64,000 bases of DNA from JAGXTF01 sp044224315. Its GTDB lineage: Bacteria > Bacteroidota > Bacteroidia > NS11-12g > UBA955. Under the pieces are notes generated by a model. It searched no databases, had not been told where the DNA came from, and was given only the letters and a program-made list of their open reading frames with translations. A program made the position numbers and the translations under genes. Shown here piece by piece: positions 39,201 to 46,946 of the stretch. The stretch lies in the NCBI GenBank assembly GCA_044224315.1, contig JBGAKR010000002.1, positions 124,001-188,000 of the forward strand, in the 5' to 3' direction. The number at the start of each line of letters is the position of its first letter. The first letter of the stretch is position 1.

Positions 39201-39594
39201 GCAAACCCATAGACCTGCCGTCATCCGGGCTATATATACGGGTAATGCCATACCCCATCAGTTCTTCAATTTCGCCGGGAAGAATTACCCCGCCGCCCCC
39301 GCCAAAAATGCGGATATGGCCGGCTCCTTTCTCTTTCAAAAGGTCGTACATATATTTAAAGTACTCATTGTGCCCGCCCTGATAGCTGGTAAGGGCAATG
39401 GCATTGGCATCTTCCTGTATAGCTGTATTTACCACATCCTGCACGCTGCGGTCGTGCCCAAGGTGAATAACCTCACATCCGGTACCCTGAATAATTCTGC
39501 GCATTACATTGATTGCGGCATCATGTCCATCAAACAAGCTGGCGGCAGTTACAATGCGCACTTTGTGGTTTGGCTGAAATACGTTTTGATCCAT
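36163..39594 (-). CDS. icmF: Fused isobutyryl/methylmalonyl-CoA-type mutase IcmF
   Basis: An 1143-residue adenosylcobalamin enzyme that rearranges the carbon skeleton of acyl-CoAs. It has an N-terminal B12-binding domain (ASLFDGHDAAINVMRRI, with the cobalt-ligating His), a MeaB-like GTPase chaperone (about 185-420; P-loop GITGTGGAGKSS and an NKFD motif), a linker, then the mutase TIM barrel (about 560-1130). This order defines IcmF. The start at 39594 (MDQNVFQPNHKVRI) is chosen over 39630 because it fits the family N-terminus. It links branched amino-acid or fatty-acid breakdown to the central pathway. Its last 23 codons recur at 31051. Confidence 0.95.
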   Translation of the reverse strand: MDQNVFQPNHKVRIVTAASLFDGHDAAINVMRRIIQGTGCEVIHLGHDRSVQDVVNTAIQEDANAIALTSYQGGHNEYFKYMYDLLKEKGAGHIRIFGGGGGVILPGEIEELMGYGITRIYSPDDGRSMGLQGMINDLVQKSDYPTGEELNGEEDRLNVQNHVAIARLISAAENFPDKHQAALAKVREAGKNAKVPVLGITGTGGAGKSSLVDELVRRFLLDFPDKSLGIISIDPSKRKTGGALLGDRIRMNSINNPRVYMRSLATRQANLAMSPHVDDAIAILKASGFDMVIVETSGIGQSDTEITAHCDVALYVMTPEYGAASQLEKIDMLDFADIVALNKFDKRGALDALRDVQKQFQRNHKMFDASPADMPVFGTIASQFNDPGMNKLYKTVMDKVAEKTGAALNSKFFATDEMSEKIFVIPPNRTRYLSEISENNRRYDTDGEKQAETADKLYAISKTILSFSNYNVNEASDFDEKRNEIIAKVKSGSEEIVKLLFAEFDRYKKDLDPHLWTTLATWNAESRRYKDDFFTFKVRDKEIKVANYTESLSHLKIPKVALPKFASWGDKVRWVLQENTPGYFPYTAGIYPNKREGEDPTRMFAGEGGPERTNKRFHYVSLGMPAKRLSTAFDSVTLYGRDPHIRPDIYGKIGNSGVSICCLDDAKKLYSGFNLADPKTSVSMTINGPAPMLLGFFMNAAIDQQCELYIKKNGLEAEINHKIDAIFAEKGLPRPKYQGDLPEGNNGLGLMLLGVTGDQVLPAEVYNEIKTWTLTQVRGTVQADILKEDQAQNTCIFSTEFALRLMGDVQQYFIDQKVRNFYSVSISGYHIAEAGANPISQLAFTLANGFTFVEYYLSRGMHIDDFAPNLSFFFSNGIDPEYAVIGRVARRLWAKAMKHKYGANARSQMLKYHIQTSGRSLHAQEIDFNDIRTTLQALYAIYDNCNSLHTNAYDEAITTPTEESVRRAMAIQLIINRELGLAKNENPLQGSFIIEELTELVEEAVLSEFDRITERGGVLGAMETMYQRGKIQEESLYYETLKHSGEMPIIGVNTFLSSKGSPTSIPQEVIRATEEEKQYQISMLDNLHKKNAEKCNEMLHKLQDAAVKNHNMFEQMMEAAKYCSLGQITEALFSVGGQYRRNM

Positions 39595-39812
39595 ATTATG
39601 GGGCAAAATTAAGCATAGGCTCACAAACATGGCAGTTTTTAAAAATCCTGCACCCTGCCAATTCTATATTTCGAGAATCAGCACCACTATCTAACAACCC
39701 TTGAACAAATCATTAAATATTGATTATCTGACACTTACAACCCACTAAAACACCCAAAACGGAGATTTAAATTTCAAATCAAAACCATCTTTGTCTGTCT
39801 AAATTACCCAAT

Positions 39813-39880
39813 GGTTGCACCAAAAAAAATATATTTTTTTTTATTAAACTTTTGTGCAACCCTTTATTCCTACCCTCGAC
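39813..39880 (+). promoter_or_regulatory. Candidate ECF-sigma promoter with inverted repeat
   Basis: GGTTGCAC (39813-39820) and GTGCAACC (39854-39861) are a perfect 8-bp inverted repeat flanking an A/T-rich loop of 33 bases. The right arm, TGCAACC, followed after about 15 bases by a CGACAA-like element, resembles extracytoplasmic-function sigma promoters in Bacteroidota as I recall them. No TAnnTTTG element lies here. The start codon of the Spy-like gene is about 40 bases on. Confidence 0.4.
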
Positions 39881-39915
39881 AAACAATCAGAACAACCACT
39901 TAAAACACCAAAACT

Positions 39916-40599
39916 ATGAACAAGATGATTCAAAAAGCGACTGTAGTGCTGGGAGTAGCACTAATCGCATTCAGCGCATGTAAAAAAGACAATGTACAAA
40001 ACATTGTAACCGCAACCGATGAAACCGCACTGGTTGCCCAGGCCGGAGCCGACATGGACAATGTTGGAGTGTACTCTGACAACAACAATGCAAACATCTA
40101 TATGGACAATGATGGAATTGCAGCCGAATTTCTGGTAGAAGAAGTTGATGGCGACCTGATTTCTGGCGCAGCAGGCGGAGGGGCCGACGACAGCGTTAGA
40201 AACCGCATCCGTGAACATTCTTTTATTCGCTGCCTGCATGGACTTAGCCTTACCGACACCCAAAAATTACAGATTCGTATGGCTTTGAGAAACTATGCCG
40301 GATGCAAAGAAGCTGCTGTAAAACGCGCACGTGCCATCTATGCCGATTTGCAAAAAGCGTATAGAGCCAAAGCTGAAAAACTGCTAAAAGCTTACAAAGA
40401 CAGCACTATCACCAAAGACCAATTGGAAAACGGCATGAAAGAATTGCGTGAAGCCTTCAAAAAAGAACTGCGCGCCAAACACCTCGACGAAAAACTGGAT
40501 GCTGCAATGAAAGCCTGCTTTGGCGAGTTCGTGGGCAAACTGCACCGCATACTCAGCGAAGAACAGTGGAAAGCATTTGTAAAATGCCACAGACGCTAA
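39916..40599 (+). CDS. Spy/CpxP-like periplasmic lipoprotein
   Basis: A 227-residue lipoprotein with lipobox FSAC near residue 21. The N-terminal 90 residues are acidic and Asn/Gly rich. The C-terminal half is a long charged helical bundle (LSLTDTQKLQIRMALRNYAGCKEAAV ... LEKALK-type repeats ... LSEEQWKAFVKCHRR) resembling the LTxxQ helices of Spy/CpxP and heavy-metal-resistance sensors. These act as chaperones or stress sensors in the envelope. A separate promoter of possible ECF type and its own terminator make it a monocistronic stress-type unit. The identity is by resemblance only. Confidence 0.65.
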   Translation: MNKMIQKATVVLGVALIAFSACKKDNVQNIVTATDETALVAQAGADMDNVGVYSDNNNANIYMDNDGIAAEFLVEEVDGDLISGAAGGGADDSVRNRIREHSFIRCLHGLSLTDTQKLQIRMALRNYAGCKEAAVKRARAIYADLQKAYRAKAEKLLKAYKDSTITKDQLENGMKELREAFKKELRAKHLDEKLDAAMKACFGEFVGKLHRILSEEQWKAFVKCHRR

Positions 40600-40620
40600 A
40601 ATCAACCTGAATTAAATAAG

Positions 40621-40645
40621 AAAGCCGCGCACATTGCGTGGCTTT
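40621..40645 (+). terminator. Terminator of the Spy-like gene
   Basis: An 11-bp stem (AAAGCCGCGCA / TGCGTGGCTTT, with one G-U pair) and a 3-base loop are followed by T6. It lies 21 bases after the stop. Confidence 0.85.
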
Positions 40646-40646
40646 T

Positions 40647-41009
40647 TTATTGTCCGGCATTGCCACTTTTTTTGGCCATATAATATTGAATCCAATTTCG
40701 GATGTAATAAAATGCCAGACAGGCCAACCCTGCAATAAATGCCGGCATTGCAATCATACGGGTACAATCCTTGCAATAAAACTCTCCGGCCATCCAGATT
40801 GTGTTACCACAGATCCAGCAGGTTACTGCCAAAGCATGGTAAAAATCCGATGCCACTGTACGGCTTCGCCAGGTAATCCAGAATGCCAGCAACAGGGTGG
40901 GCAATGCCATAGACATTCCCAATATTTTAAATCCCATGAGCCATGAAAAATCCTTCACCAGCCAAAATACAATATGCAGGTTCTCTTTTTTACGCAGATC
41001 CAAATCCAT
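40647..41009 (-). CDS. Small membrane protein, unknown
   Basis: A 120-residue protein with about three membrane helices (near 25-45, 58-78 and 85-103) and two Cys-containing loops (CWICGN, YCKDCT). The paired Cys resemble a small metal or disulfide site. The end is short and basic. A perfect -7 element lies 4 bases before the ATG. Not recognised. Confidence 0.7.
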   Translation of the reverse strand: MDLDLRKKENLHIVFWLVKDFSWLMGFKILGMSMALPTLLLAFWITWRSRTVASDFYHALAVTCWICGNTIWMAGEFYCKDCTRMIAMPAFIAGLACLAFYYIRNWIQYYMAKKSGNAGQ

Positions 41010-41013
41010 TGGC

Positions 41014-41021
41014 CAAAATTA
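41014..41021 (-). promoter_or_regulatory. -7 element of the small membrane protein gene
   Basis: TAATTTTG on the minus strand matches TAnnTTTG perfectly and ends 4 bases before the start codon at 41009, predicting a leaderless mRNA. Confidence 0.5.
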
Positions 41022-41054
41022 TGCATGAAAATTTAATATGAAGCGTTAATTTGC

Positions 41055-42035
41055 ATGCCAGTGACGGCCGAAGATTTTAAAAAAGAGCTAAGCACCAGAT
41101 TTGCAATCCCTCCCGCTCAGGATTTGGATTACAACAGCCGTTTATTTTTTTTAGGATCCTGCTTTTCAGAAAATATGGGATTGCGGTTTCAACAACTTTT
41201 TTTCCAATGCTGCATAAACCCCTTTGGCATCCTGTACAATCCGGTTTCGTTGGCCCAGGCCATAGAAAAAATAGGTGCCGACACCCGCTACCTGGAACAG
41301 GATTTATTCTATTTCAACGGTTTATTTCATAGCCTCGACCATCATGGCACCTTTCACCATGCATCGGCATCTGCACTGCTGCAAAAAATCAATACCGAGC
41401 TGGAAAATGGCCGCATTTTTTTAAAACAAAGTACCCATATTTTAATAACCCTGGGCACCAGCTTTGTGCATACCCTCGAAGCTGACAACCGCATTGTAGC
41501 CAATTGCCATAAAATACCTGCAACCGAGTTTAATAAGAGAATACTTTCCGAAAACGAAATAATAGATGCACTAAACAACATAAGGCTCACACTAAAAAGG
41601 GTAAATCCCGGCGCTAAGGTTATTTTCACCCTCAGTCCGGTTAAACATTTGCGCGAAGGAATTCAGGAAAACGCACTATCAAAATCACGTTTACTAAGCG
41701 CCCTACATGCATTTTTACACCTGCATGCCGATGCTTTATACAGTTATTTTCCTGCATTTGAAATTGTGACTGAAGAACTGCGCGATCACCGATTTTATAC
41801 CGAAGATTTGGCACACCCGTCAAACTGGACTCTGGCCTATATTTTTCAGCGATTTACTGAATGTAAATTAACACCCTCTGCCATCCAATTTATAGAACCC
41901 GCCATAAAATATTTGCGCATGAAAAATCACCGCGTAATGAGCGAAAACCCTGCCGAACATGAGAAATGGAACCAAACCGTTCAGGCTGCGTTTGAAAAAC
42001 TAAGGACTGATTTTCCGGATAAAGTCTGGGAATAA
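41055..42035 (+). CDS. GSCFA-domain protein
   Basis: A 326-residue protein of the GSCFA family, named for the motif seen here as FLGSCFSENMG (near residue 35). Further family marks are NPFGILYNPVSLAQAI, LITLGTSFVH, FTLSPVKHLREG, and a C-terminal DLAHPSNWTLAYIFQRF. The Ser in GSC and the DxxHP motif suggest an SGNH-hydrolase-like fold, so an acyl esterase or acyltransferase is likely. Common in Bacteroidota; substrate not known to me. Confidence 0.88.
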   Translation: MPVTAEDFKKELSTRFAIPPAQDLDYNSRLFFLGSCFSENMGLRFQQLFFQCCINPFGILYNPVSLAQAIEKIGADTRYLEQDLFYFNGLFHSLDHHGTFHHASASALLQKINTELENGRIFLKQSTHILITLGTSFVHTLEADNRIVANCHKIPATEFNKRILSENEIIDALNNIRLTLKRVNPGAKVIFTLSPVKHLREGIQENALSKSRLLSALHAFLHLHADALYSYFPAFEIVTEELRDHRFYTEDLAHPSNWTLAYIFQRFTECKLTPSAIQFIEPAIKYLRMKNHRVMSENPAEHEKWNQTVQAAFEKLRTDFPDKVWE

Positions 42036-42533
42036 TTACTGGCCCTCATGCGCATGCTCATAATTTTCAAGACTTTCATGATATAATTCAGTCCAGGTTT
42101 TCTTAAATTCATCCTGCTTTTTATCATACCCCCCGTTTTTCACCGTGCGTTCCAAGGCCTTTATCTGGTAAAACAAATCTTCCGATTTCAGCACTGCATT
42201 TTTATACTCACCTGCAATGGGCTTGTAAACAGTTAATACCGAATTATACTTTTCTATCATTGACAATAGCTCGGGATTAATATTTTTGGGTTGTTTAAAT
42301 TTTAGCAATTGCAGAAAGCTGTCCATTTCCTTTTTCCGGTCTGCAATTTCATCCATGGGATATACAAATTCGGCCCTGGACTTATTCAAAATGGTCCATA
42401 CTGTATCTGTTTTTTTAATACACCAGTTTCGGAAAGATTCATCCTGTCCCGCAGTGCCTCCGCAGCCGATTAAGGTAAAAAATAAGACCGGAGTGAGTAG
42501 AATTACGAGATTATTTTTACTTATTTGCAACAT
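42036..42533 (-). CDS. Helical lipoprotein, unknown
   Basis: A 165-residue lipoprotein with lipobox LIGC near residue 24. The mature part is helical and highly charged. Its stop is directly adjacent to the convergent GSCFA stop, and its start overlaps the proposed chrA TTG start head to head by 9 bases. No family recognised. Confidence 0.68.
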   Translation of the reverse strand: MLQISKNNLVILLTPVLFFTLIGCGGTAGQDESFRNWCIKKTDTVWTILNKSRAEFVYPMDEIADRKKEMDSFLQLLKFKQPKNINPELLSMIEKYNSVLTVYKPIAGEYKNAVLKSEDLFYQIKALERTVKNGGYDKKQDEFKKTWTELYHESLENYEHAHEGQ

Positions 42534-43781
42534 TTAAAGATTGTGTCTATTGAAGGTGCAAAAATAGGGAAATTACGGAGATGGCATTTTTTAAAAGCCG
42601 TTTTTGGTTTGGGCTGCACTGCCTTTGGCGGCCCACAAATGCATATTCCCCAATTTGTTAAAAAACTGGTTGAAGACAAAAATTTCTGCGATAAAAAAAC
42701 CCTTTTAGACATCAATGCCTTTTGCTCCATCCTGCCAGGCCCCAGCACTACCCAAACCATAACTGCACTTGGATTCAGGCTTGGTGGGCCTCGCTTGGCT
42801 TTTCAGGCACTATTGGCCTGGCTGTTGCCCGGCGCCATTATTATGACCATTCTTACCGTATCTCCCAGATTTTTGGCCAATCACCACTTGCGTTTTATGC
42901 AACCCATGGTGGCGGCTTTTTTGGTGTATGCCGTTTATAGCATGGCCAAACTCATCAACAAAGGAATACTCAACTATGCCATTTTTATTGCGGCCGGTTT
43001 GGTCTCATTTTTCTTCCATTCACCTCTTATTTTCCCTATTGGAATTATTGTTGGAGGGGTTTTAAGTGCCAACTTTGGCAATCGCAAATTTGTACCTAAC
43101 GAAACCCCTTTCGGAAAAATAAAGCTGGCCAACCTTACCCTGTATTTTGCCATTTTTGTTGTGGTAGGTGTAGTAGGTATCATACTTACGCGCAACGAAA
43201 ATTTGCTGGGAATAGCTCAACCCATTGTATTGTTTGAAAACTGTTATCGTATGGGAAGCCTGGCATTTGGTGGCGGCAACTCGCTGGCCGCAATGGCCGT
43301 AGAACAGTATGTATACCACAAACCACGCATGAGCCTGGATGAATTAAACATAGGACTGGGACTCATTCAGGGATTGCCCGGACCAAATTTTAATTTTGGT
43401 GTTTACCTCAACGGCATTGCCATGAAAAACCTGCATTATGGGCTGGACGGGCAAATACTGGGCTGCTTTTTGGGCATGGCCGGTATATTTTTACCCGGAA
43501 CCCTGCTCATATTTTTTGCTTACCCACTATGGGACCGGCTTCAAACATACCCAATCGTACAGCGATCATTGGACGGCATTTTTGCCACTTCGGCTGGGTT
43601 TATATTGGGTGCAGCGCTTATACTCAATGCCTATTTCTGGAAAACCCATACCTCACCTGACATCCATTGGCAATACTATGGAATTTTCGGCCTTAGTTTC
43701 ATTTGTTTGCTTTCTGGCAAAATTCCAACGCCGTTAATCGTAATCGGCACTATTCTTGCCGGAGTGTTATTACCTTTGTAA
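42525..43781 (+). CDS. chrA: Chromate transporter (two-domain CHR family)
   Basis: A 418-residue inner-membrane protein with two homologous halves. The first carries FGLGCTAFGGPQMHIPQFV and FCSILPGPSTTQT. The second carries MGSLAFGGGNSLAAM and GLIQGLPGPNFNFGVY. This is the signature of ChrA, which exports chromate using the membrane potential. TTG 42525 is the longest start. GTG 42543 (MSIEGAKIG) is as likely and avoids overlap with the divergent lipoprotein. In the first half the sequence is GCTAFGG, as expected. No ChrB regulator is adjacent. Confidence 0.9.
   Translation: MQHLKIVSIEGAKIGKLRRWHFLKAVFGLGCTAFGGPQMHIPQFVKKLVEDKNFCDKKTLLDINAFCSILPGPSTTQTITALGFRLGGPRLAFQALLAWLLPGAIIMTILTVSPRFLANHHLRFMQPMVAAFLVYAVYSMAKLINKGILNYAIFIAAGLVSFFFHSPLIFPIGIIVGGVLSANFGNRKFVPNETPFGKIKLANLTLYFAIFVVVGVVGIILTRNENLLGIAQPIVLFENCYRMGSLAFGGGNSLAAMAVEQYVYHKPRMSLDELNIGLGLIQGLPGPNFNFGVYLNGIAMKNLHYGLDGQILGCFLGMAGIFLPGTLLIFFAYPLWDRLQTYPIVQRSLDGIFATSAGFILGAALILNAYFWKTHTSPDIHWQYYGIFGLSFICLLSGKIPTPLIVIGTILAGVLLPL
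42559..42566 (-). promoter_or_regulatory. -7 element of the divergent lipoprotein gene
   Basis: TATTTTTG on the minus strand, a perfect TAnnTTTG, lies 25 bases before the ATG at 42533 and inside the 5' end of chrA, so the two genes share this control region. Confidence 0.4.
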
Positions 43782-43783
43782 TA

Positions 43784-44473
43784 ATGCCACAAAAGATGAT
43801 GGGAATAGCTAAAAACCGAATTTTTACCTGCTTTTTATTGATTTGTTTGGTTTCAACCACTGCGCAAAAAGTAAGTGCGCAGGGAAACACCAACAATCCT
43901 TATATACTATTTACCGGTTTGGTGCTTACCTCCGATAGTCTGAAGGCAATTCCTTATGTGAATATCAAAAACCAACGCCGCGGCTGGATTGGTTATACCG
44001 ATGCCTATGGTCATTTTGATGTAGTGGTGAGAAAAGGCGATACTATATGGTTTGAACAGGCCGAAAAGGTAAGCTCCATGCATATCGTTCCCGATACGCT
44101 TTCAGCAGAAAGGTACCATGTAGTAAAGCTTATGACCCAGGATACCATTAATCTGCCCACTATATTTATTCGCGCATTACCCTTGAAAAGCATGTTCGAC
44201 CACGAATTTGTGAACAATGATGTGCCCGATGATGCCTATGAAAGAGCCAGAAAAAACCTGGAAAACGAGGCGTTGAAGGATGAGTTGAAAAACAAACCTG
44301 CCGATGCCAAAGCCAGCCAGCAATTACTGGCACAAACCCGCGCAAACCAACTGTATTACTACAAGCAGGCACCTCCGCAAAATTACCTCAGCCCCTTGGT
44401 TTGGGCCCAGTTTTTGCAAGCCTGGAAACGCGGTGATTTCAAAAAGAAGAAAAAACCGGTTAGCACTTATTAA
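43784..44473 (+). CDS. Exported protein with carboxypeptidase-regulatory-like domain
   Basis: A 229-residue protein starting 2 bases after chrA. A signal peptide ends near KVSAQ. The first domain (about 40-125) is a carboxypeptidase-regulatory/transthyretin-like fold (FTGLVLTSDSLKAIPYVNIKNQRRGWIGYTDAYGHFDVVV), which in Bacteroidota often starts outer-membrane proteins. The C-terminal half is charged and helical and ends in a Lys run (KKKKK). It overlaps the convergent TPR lipoprotein stop by 4 bases. Its link with chromate export is only positional. Confidence 0.72.
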   Translation: MPQKMMGIAKNRIFTCFLLICLVSTTAQKVSAQGNTNNPYILFTGLVLTSDSLKAIPYVNIKNQRRGWIGYTDAYGHFDVVVRKGDTIWFEQAEKVSSMHIVPDTLSAERYHVVKLMTQDTINLPTIFIRALPLKSMFDHEFVNNDVPDDAYERARKNLENEALKDELKNKPADAKASQQLLAQTRANQLYYYKQAPPQNYLSPLVWAQFLQAWKRGDFKKKKKPVSTY

Positions 44474-44991
44474 GGCTTTACCGAATCTTTGGCCTTAGAC
44501 TGAATCAAATACTCCAGCTGTTGCTCGGGAGTTACCAATCCCATTTTTAACATTTTTACATTCTGTTTGGCAGGCTCGGCTAAGGGAGACTTCGGATATT
44601 GGGTATACAAGCGGGTATAAAACTCGATGGCTTTATCCAATGTTCCCGATTTTTCATAATTGGCCCCTGCGGCTGTAATGGCCTCGTATACATATTTACC
44701 CTTGGGGTATGTTTTTATGTAATCCTCGCACCATTTGGCGGTTTCAAAAAAACGGCCACGCATTTCGGCTACATGGGTAGATGCGTATAAATACTCTTCA
44801 CTTTTAGGATTTTGAGGGAACTCCACAGCAAAATTGTGCATCTGCCGGGCCATTGAGTCCGAAATTTTATCAAACTGGGGTTTGGGTTTCAGGTAAACAT
44901 CAATTTTAGAAAGTTCTGCCGCAAGTTTATCCTGCCTGCTGGTGCAGGAAAACAGTGCAATCAGTATCATCGGAAGTATCAATCGGCTCAT
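44470..44991 (-). CDS. TPR lipoprotein, BamD-like
   Basis: A 173-residue lipoprotein with lipobox LFSC near residue 15. It contains TPR-type helix pairs (HVAEMRGRFFETAKWCEDYIKTYPKGKYVYEAITAAGANYEKSGTLDKAIEFYTRLYTQYP), as in BamD/YbgF-like envelope proteins. It is shorter than a full BamD, so a scaffold role in the envelope is all that can be said. A -7-like element lies 4 bases before the ATG. Confidence 0.7.
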   Translation of the reverse strand: MSRLILPMILIALFSCTSRQDKLAAELSKIDVYLKPKPQFDKISDSMARQMHNFAVEFPQNPKSEEYLYASTHVAEMRGRFFETAKWCEDYIKTYPKGKYVYEAITAAGANYEKSGTLDKAIEFYTRLYTQYPKSPLAEPAKQNVKMLKMGLVTPEQQLEYLIQSKAKDSVKP

Positions 44992-44995
44992 GCCG

Positions 44996-45003
44996 CGAAA
45001 TTA
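44996..45003 (-). promoter_or_regulatory. -7-like element of the TPR lipoprotein gene
   Basis: TAATTTCG on the minus strand is one base off the consensus and ends 4 bases before the start codon, again leaving no leader. Confidence 0.35.
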
Positions 45004-45029
45004 GGCTTATGAATTGTGAAAAACCCGGG

Positions 45030-45060
45030 TTGTAATAACGGGAATGTAAAATTATTATTG
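45030..45060 (+). promoter_or_regulatory. Promoter of parE, near leaderless
   Basis: TTG (45030-45032), 20 bases, then TATTATTG (45053-45060), one base off TAnnTTTG. The ATG at 45066 is only 5 bases further, so transcription probably starts at the start codon. Confidence 0.5.
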
Positions 45061-45065
45061 CACCT

Positions 45066-46946
45066 ATGTCTGAAAACGTTAGGTATACCGAAGATGAGAT
45101 ACGGAGTCTGGACTGGAAAGAGCATATCCGCATGCGTCCGGGCATGTATATTGGTAAACTGGGAGATGGCACGGCTGCCGATGATGGAATTTATGTGCTT
45201 GTAAAAGAAATTCTCGATAACTCTATCGATGAGCATGTAATGGGCCATGGCAAACGTGTAGACATTGTAGTAGACGACAAGCAGGTAACTATACGCGATT
45301 TTGGCCGCGGAATTCCATTGGGCAAAGTGATTGATTGCGTTTCAAAAATCAATACCGGAGGTAAATATGATAGCCGTGCATTCCAGAAATCAGTTGGTTT
45401 GAACGGTGTCGGAACCAAAGCCGTAAACGCCCTTTCATCTAAATTTGTAGTACAAAGTTTCAGGGATGGCAAAACCAAACGCGCCGAATTTGAACGCGGT
45501 GAACTGGTAAATGATCATAAAGAATTTGAATCAAAAGAATCCGACGGCACATACACTTGTTTTGAACCGGATAATACCATTTTCAAAAATTACCGCTTCA
45601 TCAACGAATTTCTTACCGAACAGGTAAAAAACTATACCTATCTGAACAGCGGACTTACCATTAAATACAACGGTGAATCCTACTCTTCAAAGCGTGGCCT
45701 GCTTGATTTGCTTGAGCACAAAGTAAAAGTTGAGGAACTTTTGTATCCGGTAGTACACGCCAAAGGGCCCGATATTGAAATTGCTTTTAGCCATACCCAA
45801 TCCTACGGGGAGGAATACTATTCATTTGTAAACGGGCAGTTTACAACCCAGGGCGGTAACCACTTGCTGGCTTTCCGCGAGGCTTTTGTAAAAACCATAC
45901 GCGAATTTTATAAAAAAGAGTTTGATGCCACCGATATACGCGGTTCTATCAGTGCAGCGGTAAGTGTGCGCGTTCAGGAACCAATTTTCGAAAGCCAAAC
46001 CAAAACCAAACTGGGCAGCACTGAAATGGGCCCGGATGGCCCGTCAATAAAGGTTGCATTATTGGATTTTGTAAAGAAAAATGTAGATGACTACCTGCAC
46101 AAAAATCCCGCAACCGCCGATGCTTTATTGAAAAAAATATTGCAAAATGAACGCGAACGGAAAGACATGGCTGGAATCCAAAAACTGGCCCGAGAGAGAG
46201 CAAAACGCGCCAATTTGCACAACAAAAAACTGCGCGATTGCAGGGTGCATTTACCCGAAACTAAAATGGAAAACCGTTTCGAATCTACCCTTTTTATAAC
46301 CGAGGGTGATAGCGCAAGCGGTAGCATTACCAAAAGCCGTAACCCCGATTTGCAGGCCGTTTTCAGCTTGCGAGGCAAACCCCTCAATTGCTATGGATTA
46401 AAGAAAAAAGTGGTGTATGAAAATGAAGAATTTAATTTATTGCAACATGCACTCGATATCGAAGAATCACTGGATAATTTGCGCTACAACAAAGTAGTAC
46501 TTGCTACCGATGCCGATGTGGATGGCATGCATATCCGGCTGTTAATGATGACCTTTTTTCTGCAATTTTTCCCGGATCTGGTGCGCAACGGACATTTGTA
46601 CATCCTCTCCACTCCACTGTTCAGGGTGCGCAATAAAAAAGAAACCATTTATTGTTACTCCGATGAAGAACGCCGTCGCGCCATTCACAAGCTGGGCACC
46701 AAACCCGAAATTACCCGATTTAAAGGTTTGGGTGAAATCAGCCCGGAAGAATTTGGTAGATTTATTGGTACCGATATCCGACTCGAACCCGTAATTCTAA
46801 AAGCCGATGCCAGTATTGAACAAATTCTGAGTTACTATATGGGTAAAAATACTCCAGACAGGCAAGAATTTATTATCGATAATCTGGTAATTGAAAAAGA
46901 CCTCACCGACGAGGAACTGGAAAAAGACGCCGTTGTGGCCGAATGA
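45066..46946 (+). CDS. parE: DNA topoisomerase IV subunit B (ParE)
   Basis: A 626-residue type II topoisomerase ATPase subunit. GHKL ATP site: EILDNSIDEHVMGHG, FGRGIP, NTGGKYD and GLNGVGTKAVNALS. TOPRIM domain: EGDSASGS and ATDADVDGMHIR. End: FKGLGEISPEEFGRFIG. Length and the SLDWKEHIRMRPGMYIGKLGDG start fit the Bacteroidota ParE branch more than GyrB. ParE with ParC unlinks daughter chromosomes. parC is usually near parE in this phylum but is not adjacent here: a membrane-protein gene overlaps the 3' end by ATGA instead. Confidence 0.92.
   Translation: MSENVRYTEDEIRSLDWKEHIRMRPGMYIGKLGDGTAADDGIYVLVKEILDNSIDEHVMGHGKRVDIVVDDKQVTIRDFGRGIPLGKVIDCVSKINTGGKYDSRAFQKSVGLNGVGTKAVNALSSKFVVQSFRDGKTKRAEFERGELVNDHKEFESKESDGTYTCFEPDNTIFKNYRFINEFLTEQVKNYTYLNSGLTIKYNGESYSSKRGLLDLLEHKVKVEELLYPVVHAKGPDIEIAFSHTQSYGEEYYSFVNGQFTTQGGNHLLAFREAFVKTIREFYKKEFDATDIRGSISAAVSVRVQEPIFESQTKTKLGSTEMGPDGPSIKVALLDFVKKNVDDYLHKNPATADALLKKILQNERERKDMAGIQKLARERAKRANLHNKKLRDCRVHLPETKMENRFESTLFITEGDSASGSITKSRNPDLQAVFSLRGKPLNCYGLKKKVVYENEEFNLLQHALDIEESLDNLRYNKVVLATDADVDGMHIRLLMMTFFLQFFPDLVRNGHLYILSTPLFRVRNKKETIYCYSDEERRRAIHKLGTKPEITRFKGLGEISPEEFGRFIGTDIRLEPVILKADASIEQILSYYMGKNTPDRQEFIIDNLVIEKDLTDEELEKDAVVAE

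Noticed and set aside
39630..39693. Short 21-codon plus-strand frame from an ATG opposite the icmF start
   Set aside because: No promoter at the right distance, no signal peptide and no terminator. Not supportable.
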